The notes under the pieces: generated by a model
Seen by the model: the letters and a program-made list of their open reading frames with translations, nothing else
Databases searched by the model: none
Told to the model about the DNA's origin: nothing
Program-made: the position numbers and the translations under genes
Assembly (NCBI GenBank): GCA_018806915.1
Contig: JAGKQI010000034.1
Location: forward strand, 248,001-312,000
Source of the DNA: Phytophthora colocasiae
Lineage: Eukaryota > Oomycota > Peronosporomycetes > Peronosporales > Peronosporaceae
Length of the DNA stretch: 64,000 nt
Reading direction: 5' to 3'
Shown here: one piece after another, positions 33,340-45,400 of the stretch
Numbering within the stretch: the stretch's first letter is position 1
How the letters are laid out: each line of letters opens with the position of its first letter

Positions 33340-34224
33340 CTGTATTGACTTGTCCAACAAGGAAGGAATGAATGGCTGCGCTTATGAGTGCAAGTCCAGA
33401 TGACGACGTAATTTCACTACTTTTGGAACTAGGGGCAGACAGCGGCTCGATGGGAGCTCAGCGCTAAAGATCGCGAGTGAAAACGGCAGCTACACTTCTG
33501 TTGAATTACTCGTTGACCATGGGGCTTCGGTTGATTTGGCAGCAGAAGAGATCAGTGCAACTGAACGTGGACATAAAGCGATTATGAATCTGCTACTGGA
33601 GAACGGAGCATCGATCGATTTGGTGAAGGAGAATGGATGGACTGCGCTCGTTTGTGTAGCTCTTGATGGATACACAGACAGTTTCTCTTTCTCTAACAAA
33701 GGGAGCCAGCGTAGACACTCAAGGTCTGAATGGTTCTACAGCACTCATGAATGCCAGTTTACGTGTGCATTTGGATGTGGTAGAATTGCTTGTTGATCAT
33801 GGAGCTTCGATCGATTTGGTGGATGAAGATGGAGATACAGCACTCTGCGGGTAATGGGCACAATGAAGTGGTGACGTCTCTTGGTAGAACATGGTGCAAA
33901 TGTAGCCATTCTGAACAATGAGGGATTATCGGCGATAATGAATGGCGGATGTGTGATATCTCACTTCTTCGTGCACACGGAGCAAGGATTCCGAGTGGCT
34001 ACTCCACTCTACACATTGCGTGTGTAAACTTGCTGTGGTGAAACTGCTTCTAGACGATGGAACAGAGATTGAAAGTACAGGCGAGGACGGTAATACGCCC
34101 GTAATGCTGTTGAAAACAATTCCGTCGACGTGGTAGGGTTCCTACTTGACCACGGGGCATTTATTGTGGCCAACCACTATGGTTGGACACCACTTATTGG
34201 TGCTTCGAAGAACGGTGACCTCGA
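33340..34224 (+). pseudogene. Ankyrin-repeat block inside the ArfGAP pseudogene
   Basis: Repeated units such as LLLELGADS, SVELLVDHGASVDL, IMNLLLENGASIDLV, VELLVDHGASIDLVDEDGDTAL and VVGFLLDHGAFIVA occur about every 33 codons. This is the helix-turn-helix pattern of ankyrin repeats. They are split among frames by several indels. The block sits between the VTMDS and GNDSFRAAF parts of the ArfGAP domain, where related proteins have only a few residues. ACAP/ASAP-type ArfGAPs carry ankyrins after, not within, the finger, so this looks like inserted foreign coding DNA. Confidence 0.65.
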
Positions 34225-35135
34225 TATCAAAGGGAGGAAACGACTCGTTCCGCGCTGCTTTCTCTGCTGCTGGAGTTCCGACAGATCTTTCTATCAGCGA
34301 GAAGTACAACACACCACAGGCTGAAGCCTATCGCCAGAGACTAACAGCGATCGTTGAAGGACGCTCACCACCATCACTGCCCCAATGGGACCCGAGCACG
34401 CGCAAGCCTGCTTCGTCCTCTTTTCATCGGCTTCGTACGCTGGTGGAGGCTCTGCTGGAGGAGATAGATATACGAGGTGTTAAAGCACTGAAGGGAGAAT
34501 CCGAACAGGACTACGTTGCCCGTCAGATGAAGCTGAGAGAGGAGGTATGGCAGCTAAGCTCGGTGGAAACAGTATGCAGGGATCGGAAGTGGTGGCGAAA
34601 CTTGCGCACCGGCAGCTCAGTCTGGAGGGCTTGGAGACCTCTCGGGCGCTTTCAGCTACTTCGCCAGCACAGTCACGACGGATGCCAGTTCGGCTGCCAA
34701 TCTCGTGAAGGACCAAGACTTGGGGTCCAAGGTTTGCTCTAGCTGGTCCTATGTGCAGAGTGCAATTCATGACCCAGCACTATCAGACAACGTCAAGTCC
34801 TCGGCTTATTCGGGTTGGTCTGTTCTTTCGAGTGGCGCTTCAGCCTTCCTGCAAACTGCACAGACTGCAGTGAATGGATACATGTACGAGTTGCCGTAGC
34901 AATGGATACGGCAACTCGGATGGCATTCCCTCGCACGAACTCTGAGCTGTCCGCCACCGGCAAGTACGCAGGCATCGGCAATAGCACCAGCAGCACCAGC
35001 TCATCAAGCCGTGATCACGATAATGACTCGTGGTTGGACTCGCAACTGGGTAGCAACAGCAGTAGCAGCAACAACAGTAGTTTCTACACACCACCACAGC
35101 AACCCAAGCCCGCTCAGACAATCTGTATTTCGTAG

Positions 35136-35545
35136 GTGTATACATAAATAACAAGAGAGGGTAATTCATGTACGTATCTTCCCTTTATCACCTTGCAGGG
35201 TGCTTCTGCGACAGAAGTTCCTTAAAAGCAATCAGAGAAAGCAACAAGCGATCTTCATCGATTCCAGTACTGCGCGAATACAAGTAGTGCTGCTGCTGCC
35301 AGCACAATACTCTTCATTAAGGAAAAAATCAATTGAGCATTTGGTCGAATACACGCGTCATTGTTACATCCAACAACAAGCATTTCAAGTCTTTCAGCTA
35401 AATCAAAGTCGTTTGGGTGAACGGGCTTAATTTTTTTCGTCAACGGGGTTGGCGGTTGAATTCTGCCAAAATGGAACGTGTTTCCCTAACTTAGCCGCGA
35501 AGGTTCCTCCTCCAACCATTGACACTCGTTTCTGTCAGAGCCGTG
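35136..35545. other. Spacer between the ArfGAP and CRN-2 pseudogenes
   Basis: Both genes end here, tail to tail. A minus-strand ATG near 35312 gives MKSIVLAAAALLVFAQYW, which looks like a signal peptide, but it stops after 20 codons. No other gene seen. Confidence 0.4.
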
Positions 35546-36659
35546 TTAAATCGCTTCAGCCTCTAAGATACTGCGTTGAAACAGGTCCATTTTGTCGCTC
35601 AAGGACAGATTTTCCGACCAAAAATCTGGGAAATCGTATGATGCATCAGTTTGACCCTTCTTCAGGGCAACAATGCGCGCCAGTCTTGCCTGAAGATTCA
35701 AACATCGATAAAAAGGTCGTTCTATGCCAGCAAACACCAGGGCACTGCCATCCATGTCACCAAATGTCGTATTCATATCAAAGCGGTAAGGTTCCTCCAT
35801 CAACGAGATGCAATCGACGAGCTGTGCTGTTTGCTCATCACTAAGCACCTTTTCGTTCTTTATCTCGTCCTCGTGGTCCTCGATGACGGTATCAATGAGC
35901 CGGGTGCCTCGGATGCTTTCGTCCCATAGCTTTAAACGGAAGGTGTCAGTGGCATCTCGAATGAAGCTGATTTTGAAATGATCGAAAGCGTACCCCAACG
36001 GCTTGAACAGCAACAAACCATTCCTAACGTCATCAATATCCGAGATTTGCATCAACGCCAGTGACAAATATTCGTTGCTGCGCCGAAACAAATGCGTTGC
36101 ACTTACAAGTGCCTTAGGGAAACCAACGTCGAGAAGCATACATCGTAACCAAGCCTCATCTCGGCGATAGCATCCATCAAAGCTGCCCAGATTGTCCTTG
36201 AAGTGTGTCTTCTGTTCAGTCACAGTCGTTGGGGCCATCGTGAGCACATGTAGAAACATTGTTGCCAGAAGATCCATGGCTTGAAAACTACGATTTTGTA
36301 GCCCCACAAGTACATGAATCTGGCTAGTTGCTGGGTGATCCCATTCCGAGAAGCGCATCCGCTAGCGAGTCAGTGGGGAGTAACTCTCGATCTTCCTTCG
36401 TTAGATCTGAGATGAGAGCAGTACGCTTGCTCCCCTTCAGCTTCTTAACATCTTCGGCTCTAGAACTGAGCCACTGGTTGTCCTTCGTCTTCGCCAGGAA
36501 AAGTTGCAACATGTCTTCTCGATCATAACACAGCTTTCTAGCGAGCCTTTCCTTCAAGAAGCCTACCGTCTTCCATTTCTCGATGAGGACAGTGACTATG
36601 CGCCCCTTTTCAACTGTGATGCAATTCAGCTGGAACAGCTCTGGTGGGCATGAAGACAT
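35546..36659 (-). pseudogene. CRN-2: Crinkler-type protein with one frameshift
   Basis: The ATG at 36659 begins the CRN N-terminal domain (LQLFLAK near 36510) and the acidic DLTKEDREL segment. A single inserted G near 36345 shifts the frame just before the HVLVGLQN motif. The other frame then runs open to 35546 with the C-terminal domain shared with CRN-1 and CRN-3 (FRLKLWDESIRGTRLID, FGDMDGSALVFAG). CRN-3 carries the same extra base, so the break predates their duplication. It faces CRN-3 head to head, with Copia-3 inserted about 113 bp upstream of its start. Confidence 0.8.
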
Positions 36660-36779
36660 CTTTAGGTGGTGGATTATGAAATGGGCCTTATGGCCGCTTT
36701 GTGACGTGACGGCGTGGTGTCAGCTACGCCTCCGGTGGCTAATCATTGATTCAAAGTGATCAAGTTCTCCAGAAAGATG

Positions 36780-37095
36780 TAGCAGCTTTTAGCACACTTG
36801 TCCTTTGTCTTGTCGTCCTGCACCTTGTTGTTGTGCAGGTACTCCAGCGTCTCCTTGGTGCGTTGAGTGTTCTTGTTCTCCAGCAAGAGGTAAGAAGGTA
36901 AAAGGACTTGTTGTGTAGAAGGTAAATTCCAAAGTAATATTGATTGTAATTAGGAGGAAAGCCTCGGGCACAAAACCTCCTTTAGGCTGGACCCATCGAT
37001 CAAGATGGTCACTGGCCTTCCTGTCACTCAACCGTGACGGAACCTGACACAGGCGAAAGTTCTTCTCCGGGAAGTCTCCAGAACCCGTCGGCTCA
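36780..37095 (-). repeat. Copia-3 3' LTR
   Basis: 316 bp (TGAGCCGACGG... on the minus strand), differing from the 5' copy by about one base in the parts compared. Confidence 0.9.
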
Positions 37096-37154
37096 AACTC
37101 CCCCGGAACTAAGCCTCCGTGTCACTGCCAACATCAGCCCTTGGCCGAATCACA

Positions 37155-40100
37155 TTAGACAGTACTTCCGCTGGCTTCGGCTTTCGTCCGATCTTCTGCC
37201 AACGTTTTGCGCTGCTCAACCACAGCTTCATTACCCTGGCTCATGGCCACGCACTGCTTGACCACAGTGTCAATTTCCTGGCTCTTGGCCACGCACCGCT
37301 TAACCACAGTGTCAATATCCTGGCTCTTGGCCATGTACTGCTTGACCGCAGTTTTATTATCCTGGCTCTTGGCCATGCACTGCTTGACCACAGTGTCAAC
37401 ATCCTGGCTCTTAGCCATGTACTGCTTGACCGCAGTTTTAGTATCCTGGCTCTTGGCCAGACGCACTCTTCGACGCTTTACCACGCCTTGACCATCGTGC
37501 AGGCGCTCAACCACGCCTTCCTCTGTGTTCTGACGCTCCTTGGCGCCATCAACATCCTTCACCCCGAGTCCCGCTCGCAACTTTTCGAATCGCTGCGGGC
37601 CCAGTGCCTTGGTGAACATGTCAGCGACATTATCCTCCGTCGAGACGTATTCGATGTCCACCTTGTTCTTCATCACCAGCTCCGCAATTTTCCGACTCTT
37701 CTTAGCGTAGCGCTTCACGCCGTCGAAATTGCCGGCGTCGGAACAAACTTTAATAGCCGCTTGATTGTCCATCAGCAGCTTCGCAACCTCTGGCTTGAAC
37801 TTCAGCTCCTTGAGCAGCTTCCTCGCCCAAAGTAAGTCCTCCACACATGTACTTGCAGCCACCAACTCTGACTTGCAGGTATCATCCGTCACGGACGCTT
37901 GCATCTTGCTTTTGAATCCAAAGCTGTGGCCATTCAGCTGAAGCACGTAGCCAGTAACCGATCGTGACGTATCTGGGCAGTTCGCATGGTCCGCATCGCA
38001 ATATGCGCTCACTTGTAAACCCTCGTTCAAGTCCGAGTCATTTACCACGTAAACCAGCCCATACATCCTTGTACCCTTCAGGTACCTCAGCACCCTTTTG
38101 GCAGCCGCAAAGTTCTCCTTTGTGTAGCTTCCTGTATGTCGACTTAGGTTCCGCACCGCATTAGAAATGTCCGGGCGGGTACACGTCACAAGGTACTGCA
38201 GCGCACCAACCAACTCCTGGTACTCCAAGTTCCTATCATTGATCTTGCTCTCATCCCGCTCAATCGGCAGGACTTTGTCGTTGTGCTGCTGCGGCGACCT
38301 CACCGTCTTTGCATCCTTCATCTGGAACTTGTGCAGGATCTTATCAATGTACGCCGTCTGCGAGATGCACAGCTTCTTCCCAGGCACGTAATCCACCTCC
38401 ATACCCAGTAAGTAGTGCACTCGTCCCATGTCCTTCAACGCAAACTCTTCCGTCAAGTCCTTCTTCATCTTGTCGATGTCACAGCGAGTTCCAATGATTA
38501 ACATGTCGTCCACATACACGGTCACCATCAAGAGCCGTCCGTCAATCCACTTGTAGTACAGGCCCACGTCGAACGCACTTCGCTTCATGCCAAGCTTCTC
38601 TAGGCGCTTGTGCAAAGTCAGATACCATAGTCTAGCAGCTTGTTTCAATCCGTACAGACCCTTAAGCAGGAAACACACCCTGCCAGTTCCGTCGTCGAAC
38701 TCCGTAGGCTGCTCCACGTAAATCTTTGCACCATCCATGTTGCTGTTCAGGAATGCCGTCTCAAAGTCACCTTGATCGACCTCCAATCCAAGCAACAGAG
38801 CCAGCAAAAGCACAATCAACATTGTCATCCATCGTACTACAGGTGAGTATGTCTTCCAGTATTCATGTCCAAATCGTTGTTCATATCCATGTACGACCAG
38901 TCTCGCCTTGTAGCGCTGCACTCTGCCTTGCTCATCACGTTTCACCTTCAGGACCCACTTGGTAGTCATGACCTTGATCCACCGTCCATCGTCGTCCTTA
39001 GGGCGATTCACCAGCTTCCAGGTTCCGTTCTTGATCAAAGACGCGTACTCCTTCTTGATCGCATCTTCCCAGTCCTTCCACTGCGGCGAATCCATTGCCT
39101 CTTCGACGTTGGCCGGGTCTTCAACTTCGGCACCCATCAGCAACTGATAGTTACTAAGCCTTACATTTTGTCGTCGTAATCGATTGGATCTTCTCATTGG
39201 TTGTTGTTGCTGGTTCACAGCACGCTGACGTCTCGCTCTTCGTCCAGCAGCTCGTTCAGGTCTAACTTGTACAGGTTCTTCTACGAGTTCATCTCCGTCC
39301 GACTCACTCGACGAACTTTCCACATTGCAATTGTCGTCATCCGCCATGGACTTCTCATTCACGTCATCTGGCAAACTCTCCTTCACTGCACGCATTTTCA
39401 CTTCATGCAAATGCTCTTCTGCCACAAATTCAACCGGCAGAGGCACAAACGGAATGTGCTGATACGTCTTGTGCTGTCCAGCTAGGAGCGCGTTCAGGTA
39501 CTTCCTGCTTACTGTCACGTCCTCGCGAAACTTTACATCTCGCGCCTCCACAATCCTCCCAGTCCTCAAATGCAATAGTCGATAACCTGGTGAGGTGTGT
39601 GCGAATCCCAGCAATAACGCCGGGTCAGCCTTCGGGCTAAGCTTATCCTTGCGCTTCGGCACATACAGCACCACAGACACGAACCTTGGTCAAGTCCGGC
39701 TTCTTGCCGTACAACTTCTCCGATGGGGTCAGTCCGTTCAGTGCCTTGGTCATGCTCATGTTGTCAATATCCACAATGTACTGTAACACCTCAGGCCACA
39801 GCTTGCTCGGCATGTTAGCCGCCTGCATAGCTGTCCGAGTCTTGTTGGCCAGTACACCGTTCAGCTTCTCCACAAGCGCGTTCTCTTCGGGTGTGTACGC
39901 GTGAGTTGGCACAAAATCAATGCCGTGCTCCTCCAGAAACTTCTTGAGCTCCGTGTTCACGAACTCACCACCGCCGTCGCTTGAGAAAGTCTTTATCCGA
40001 TGACCTTGCGCAATCAACTTCTTCATCAGCTTCATCGTGTTCGCGTTGGCATCGCTCTTATTCACAATCGGGTAGCACCACTTATACCGTGAGCCCTCGT

Positions 40101-41816
40101 CCTGTATCAACTGAAAGTAGCGAATGCCTCCAGACCCAGGTATGTACTTGCCCATGTCACATGTATCCGACATCAGACGTTCGTAGTTGACCGTCGTCCT
40201 CTTGTTCTTTGCGCTCTTCTTGTAGCTCATGCGCCGTCGCTTCGCTGACATACAAGTCAAACACTGGAACGGCTTCTTGAACAACTCCTCAGGAATGTCC
40301 ATGCCGTCAACCAATTTCTGGTCCACCATAGCCTTAATCGCGGCCACATTTAAGTGTCCCAAGCGCTCGTGCCACCGCATCAGCGGACTGGCATCGGCGT
40401 TCAACGTTGTCATTACCATGTCATCCGGCAATCCAGCTTCCAACCAGTAGTGAGAGCCACGCTTCACGAACTCTAGTCGTCCAATAGCAGAATCCAACCA
40501 ACACTTGCGAGGCGTTACTCCAGCCGAACTGAACGAAGGCGTCCAACCCTCACTCTCCAGCTTGCCTAAACTTATCAAGTTGACGCTCCCCGCAGGCGAG
40601 AATTCCACATCCTGTAGCTCGACTTCCACCATCTTGCCGTTCTTGTCCGGCAGGTTCAGCTTCACCGTCCCACACATTACACCTTTTGTAATCTCACCAG
40701 TCCAGACCTTGAACGTTGCCTTTGACTTCTTCACGCTCGAGTACAAGTTCTTGTCGACACATACATGCGTCGAACTCCCGCAGTCCAGCATCCACGCGTT
40801 TCGATTGCCTGCGCCGTCGACCTTCGCCACCATTCCAACCATGGGAAAGTCTCCGTCGTCTTCATCATCGTCGTCGCTGCTGCTGCTACTTGCATATCGT
40901 CGTATAATTTCTGGTGCATTCTCGTTCAGGATTAGCATATTATTCTTCACACCTGGTTTGTCTTCATTCTTTGACTTCTTATTCTTCTTCTTGTCCTTCT
41001 TGTCGGTCGTCAACTTCTTCTCGTCGCTCTCGACCTTCTTGGACTGATTCAAATAGTGCCAGCACTGCTGCTTGAAGTGTCCAGGCTTGCCACAGTGGAA
41101 ACACTTGCGTTTCTTCCACGCTCCCCCGCTCCGCTTGTTCCTTTTCGTTTTCTCTCCAGCAGCAGGCGTAGCGCACATCACTGCTTGTGGCTCACCAACT
41201 TCACCGCGCATTGCTTCAGCCATTCGAATCCTCTCATCCTTTGACCTCAACGCGTTCGTAAATTGCTGTAGCGTCAGCGGCGTTCCCTGCCTTGCCGGCA
41301 AGTCGAATTGCTCCACGAGCTCCGGATGCGACAGCGTCAAACCCATTGTCAACACTCTCAACATCTCGTCCTCGTCCACTACGTGAGTTGCTCCCATGCT
41401 GCCAATCTGCTGCCGAAGTCTATTCATTACCGTCAGGTACTCGGTCAGCGGCTGGCCTTTCACGTGCTTGGTATTGTAGAGTTGCGCCCGCAGCATCGCC
41501 ACGTACGAATAGTCTCTCTGCGTCTTATCAGCCGTGATGGTATCCCACATTGCCTTCGCGGTATCCATCGAGCAGATCTTGTTTACTTCGTCGTCTTGAC
41601 ACCCGCGTAATCCTCGCAGGATCGCAGCCTTAGCAAGTCGGTTTCTCTTGTCGAATATTGCTTGTTGGTCTTGATCGTTGGCGTCGTTCCGGTCACGACT
41701 TCCCACGCTTCACGTTCTTCCAGATACAACTGGAGTTCCACCTTGTACAGCTCGAAAGTCCCTTCAAACCTTGGGGCCTTGGAGCTACCTCGAATCACCG
41801 GTTGAGCAGCAGCCAT
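37155..41816 (-). pseudogene. Copia-3 gag-pol with two frameshifts
   Basis: Gag starts at ATG 41816 (APRFEGTFELYKVELQLYL). A frameshift near 41700 leads to the frame 41706-39643: CCHC knuckle CFHCGKPGHFKQQC, protease WMLDCGSSTHVC, pre-integrase HERLGHLN...CLTC, and integrase with SDTCDMGKY, SSDGGGEFVN and PEENALVEKL. A second frameshift near 39665 leads to 39680-37155: RT (KWVLKVKRDEQGRVQRYKAR, VDQGDFETAFLNS, VTVYVDDMLI), then RNase H (YCDADHANC, KSELVAAST, DNQAAI). The extreme C-terminus is an expanded tandem repeat of 14 residues (MAKSQD.DTVVKQC), six units, absent from other Copia proteins. The RT-RNase H half is open over 841 codons. Confidence 0.88.
37239..37490. repeat. 42 bp coding minisatellite, 6 units
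   Basis: 'gctcttggcc' recurs at 37239 (one base different), 37281, 37323, 37365, 37407 and 37449, always 42 bp apart. It encodes the C-terminal 14-residue repeats of Copia-3. Confidence 0.9.
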
Positions 41817-41875
41817 TTTATCTCGTTGCAGTCGTAGTCGTTACTTATTTACTCGATCACAGCCAAGTAGAGCTT

Positions 41876-41887
41876 GGGCTCATAACC
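41876..41887 (-). other. Copia-3 primer-binding site, half-tRNA type
   Basis: On the minus strand GGTTATGAGCCC abuts the 5' LTR. It is complementary to GGGCUCAUAACC, the anticodon stem-loop of initiator tRNA-Met (CAU anticodon), as in Drosophila copia, rather than to a tRNA 3' end. Confidence 0.65.
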
Positions 41888-42203
41888 TAGCAGCTTTTAG
41901 CACACTTGTCCTTTGTCTTGTCGTCCTGCACCTTGTTGTTGTGCAGGTACTCCAGCGTCTCCTTGGTGCGTCGAGTGTTCTTGTTCTCCAGCAAGAGGTA
42001 AGAAGGTAAAAGGACTTGTTGTGTAGAAGGTAAATTCCAAAGTAATATTGATTGTAATTAGGAGGAAAGCCTCGGGCACAAAACCTCCTTTAGGCTGGAC
42101 CCATCGATCAAGATGGTCACTGGCCTTCCTGTCACTCAACCGTGACGGAACCTGACACAGGCGAAAGTTCTTCTCCGGGAAGTCTCCAGAACCCGTCGGC
42201 TCA
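41888..42203 (-). repeat. Copia-3 5' LTR
   Basis: 316 bp, near identical to 36780-37095. Confidence 0.9.
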
Positions 42204-42300
42204 AAAGATGGATATTACCTAGTACCAACCAGCATGTGCATTCCAGAATCTACCCCATGATGTCTGAAGTAATTGAAATATCGTTTCCCCGCCGTGCTTC

Positions 42301-42484
42301 GTGCCCGCCAGAGCTGTCCAGCTGAATTGCATCACAGTTGAAAAGGGGCGTGTATCCACAGTCCTCATCGAAAAACAGAAAACGGTGGGTCTCTTAAAGG
42401 AAATTCTCGCTGGAAAGATGTGTTATGATCGAGAAGACATGTTGCAACTTTTCCTGGCGAAGACGAAGGACAACCAGTGGCTCA
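42301..42484 (+). pseudogene. CRN-3, N-terminal part, start lost
   Basis: Carries the CRN N-terminal domain up to KDNQWL, with LQLFLAK near 42447. Compared with CRN-2 the ATG has become GTG, and a T is missing a few codons later. The part is cut off at CTCA by the piggyBac-like element; the rest is at 45824-46727. Confidence 0.75.
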
Positions 42485-45400
42485 GACCCCTCCAGTCCCA
42501 ACGTCGTAAGATACGCCATTGCCAAAATTCTATGGCGTAAGATACGCCATAGGATGCGTCACAACAGAATTTGGCTCGAAAAGTTTTTTCTTTAATCAAG
42601 TCACTTTACAAACATTAGATTCAACAGGTTTTTTTTGAAAATGTTAGAAACAGGGATCAGTATTTCGGATACGCAGCAATGCCAACAGTTCATTCCAGAA
42701 TTTCCCCCATGGCGCGTATCCGGTCCAGTCGTCGGGGGAAGGCCGATGCCACAGCCGCCGCCGCCACAACCACCACTGCACGCAATATTGACTTCGGCCA
42801 CTTTTGGCGCCAGCTTCGAGCGGCTGGGTGGACTGCTAAAAAACCTAGTGGTCTTCAGACGGAATGGAGTTACTCGGCCCCCGGTAGTGCTGAGATTTTT
42901 GTCGGTGAGGATGCAGTTGTCGCGCATGCACTGAAGGCCGGATTGATCGACGAGGACGGTCCCAGAGAGAGCGACAATGAGGCGAACGACCTGAGTGATA
43001 GCAGCACAGAAGAAGGCGGTAGTGCATCGCAGATTGACACCAGCATACAGCTTTCTCAACGCACCATGAACGACTTGTTCGGCTCTTCAAGTGGGTCAGA
43101 GCCTGACCTCTCGCAGTCTGCCGTTACACGGGCATTTGACTTGCCCCCAGAAGGCCTGGTACTCGATGCGTCCCAAGTGGAAGAAGCTGCCGCAGGATTG
43201 CATTTATTTGTCCGGGGCATCTGGTGCTGAAAGCGTTGACGAAGAAGACGATGGGTCCCCAGCTGGAGAATCAAGACGTCCAAGTCGATGCCACCCACTG
43301 AACGTTGTAAAGGACATCAACTTTGTACCGGACGATGAAAACCCCAGCCTGTACGAGAGTTTCAGCTCGAGTGAGAGCGACGGAGTAGCCTACCAGGATT
43401 CGGAAGAAGGTACCGATAACGTTCGGCAAGATGATGACACTGACGATGTCATTTCGGACGGCGACGCTGCGGATATGGATGAGGCGTATATCTCCTCTCT
43501 TCAGATGGACGCTCTGGACAGACAGCAGCGTACAACAGCGTCAGGACGCGCTGCGTGGCACAGAGTGGACGCCTGTGTCGTCTTCTTACGAGACGGATGT
43601 GGACGCTTATCCAGGACTCAACATGGAGCAAGCACAGCCCGTCAGCGAGCTGCGCAGACTGTGCCACTCACCGCTTTTGAAGTTCTTCTATTTCATGCCC
43701 AAATCCATGTGGGTGATGATCAACTACGAGTCGAACATGTACGCCCTACAGCAAGTTGACCGGCGAGCTGGAGAAATTCAGAGACGGCAAGCAAAACAAG
43801 GGGACCGTCGGCAGGAGACTCTCAAGAACATTCAGCGACGGTTGAAGGCGAAGACACCATACCAAACACACGAAATCCTGCATGTAATTGGCCTACTTGT
43901 CGCCCGGATGTTGTGCCCGCAAAAGAACTTTCGGTCGCACTGGTCAATGGTGGCGGATGGAGCGGTTCCGGCCGGAAGCTTCGGCCACTTCATGGGACGC
44001 AACAGATGCCAAGATATCCTGCGGGATCTACATTTCGTAGACAATCAGAGTGAGAGGAACCGGGACAAGCTCTGGAAGCTCCGACCTGTCATCACTAAGG
44101 TGCAGCAACGCTTCCTTGAGGACTGGTCGTTACCAGGCGTCTTTTCGTTTGATGAAGGCGTTCTTCCTGCAACGTCTAAGCGGAACACCACAAGAATGTT
44201 TATGCCAGATAAACCGCACCGCTATGGGACGAAAATGTTCATGACATGTGACTCACGTACCGCATATTGTCATAGGTACGTTTATTTATGTCGTAACTTA
44301 CCCCATCTAGCTGCTGACTGACATTTTATGGCGTAACTTACCAGGTTTGAGATGTACGCCGGCAAGCGCAACACCGAGGAGGATGGCAGCTCAACATTTG
44401 ATCACAAGACAGGAGCAGCGGCGGTTGTTCGAAACCTGAGAATCGTTCTTGCTTAGAACGAGCGTCATCGCTGGCATGCAGTTATAGTAGACCGGTACTA
44501 CTCTTCCATTCTCCTCGCCGTCGAGCTTCTCAAAATGAACATCTACGTGGTGGGGACAGTAATGGTGAACCGTTTGGGACTGGACAAGAACCTGAAGGTG
44601 AAGAGTGCAACACGGCCTGCCAATATTCCTCGCGGAACATTTACCTTTTCCCGTTCTGTTGCGATCCCATCAATGGTTGCGTTCCATTGGTGGGACCGCA
44701 AACCGGTCCATTACCTTTGCACCGGGGCTCTGATGACCGCTTCGTCTATTCAAAGGAAGGTGAAACAAGTTGGTGCGGTTTCCGTGCCCCACCGCGGTCA
44801 ATGACTACCAAGGCTGGATGGGAGGAGTTGATGTTTATGATCAACTCCGCCTCCAGGCCTATTCTCTGCAGACTTCTACAAGATTCAAGAAGTACTACAA
44901 AGGGCTGTTTCTAGGCTTTGTCAACCTGGTCCTCGTGAACTCCTATATCTCTCACACAGAAGCAGCAAAAATCGCTGGTACTACACCTATGGGCCGTCGG
45001 AAATGGTTTGGGGTGCTTCAGAACCAGCTCCTCCAATTGAAGGCTGAAGACTTTTCGGGCGTAGTGGCAACACCTCCACCCACCACCTCCAAGTGCAAGC
45101 GTGCCCCGATCCGACTTACGCATGTGTTAGAGCAGTCTGAAGACTGGGTTACCGTTTCCAACGTCCAAAAGCGCCTCCAGCGCTGTTGCAAAGTTTGTGC
45201 ACTGCTTCGGACTGACAGGAAGAAGAAGCCATACGCGACGACTTTCTTCTGCGATCGGTTCTCTGTGGATGATGCTAAATGCTGGTTATGCAACAAAATA
45301 CGGAGGGAGTACAAGGGCGTGGCCAAAACCTGCTTTGAGATATGGCATGACGACTTCGACGCTGGAGATGCTATTCCAGCGACCTTAGGGAAGCGAATTG

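Larger units (their letters stand above)
29919..35135 (+). pseudogene. ArfGAP1-like GTPase-activating protein, disrupted
   Basis: Exon 1 (29919-29980) gives MAHQMPMESQQELRRVFRDT, then a GTACGT donor. Exon 2 starts VDCNAP near 30044 and resumes beyond the Mutator-like element at 33233 with [20 protein letters not shown]: the CX2C-X16-CX2C ArfGAP zinc finger and its arginine finger region. After VTMDS (about 33335) an ankyrin-coding block intervenes; the ArfGAP resumes near 34225 with GNDSFRAAFSAAGVPTD and KYNTPQAEAYRQRL. The C-terminal part (GLGDLSGAFSYFAS, YSGWSVLSSGASAFL) is spread over all three frames by small indels. The usual role is to stimulate GTP hydrolysis by Arf1 on Golgi membranes. 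The intron 1 acceptor also looks lost, when compared with the fragment at 46.8 kb. Confidence 0.85.
36780..42203 (-). mobile_element. Copia-3, Ty1/copia element between CRN-2 and CRN-3
   Basis: 316 bp LTRs at 36780-37095 and 41888-42203, with aaagatg on both outer flanks (36773-36779, 42204-42210; a 5 bp TSD agatg if LTR ends are trimmed). A polypurine tract ggggga precedes the 3' LTR. Its proteins are clearly different from those of Copia-1 and Copia-2. It splits the shared promoter region of the two CRN pseudogenes. Confidence 0.92.

Noticed and set aside
35253..35312. Signal-peptide-like start (MKSIVLAAAALLVFAQYW) between the ArfGAP and CRN-2 pseudogenes
   Set aside because: Stops after 20 codons and no mature domain follows in any frame; could be chance.
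37119..37835. Plus-strand 238-codon frame with a repeated LALGHVLLDRSF-like hydrophobic pattern
   Set aside because: It is the antisense reading of the Copia-3 42 bp repeats and RNase H; the pattern is forced by the repeat.
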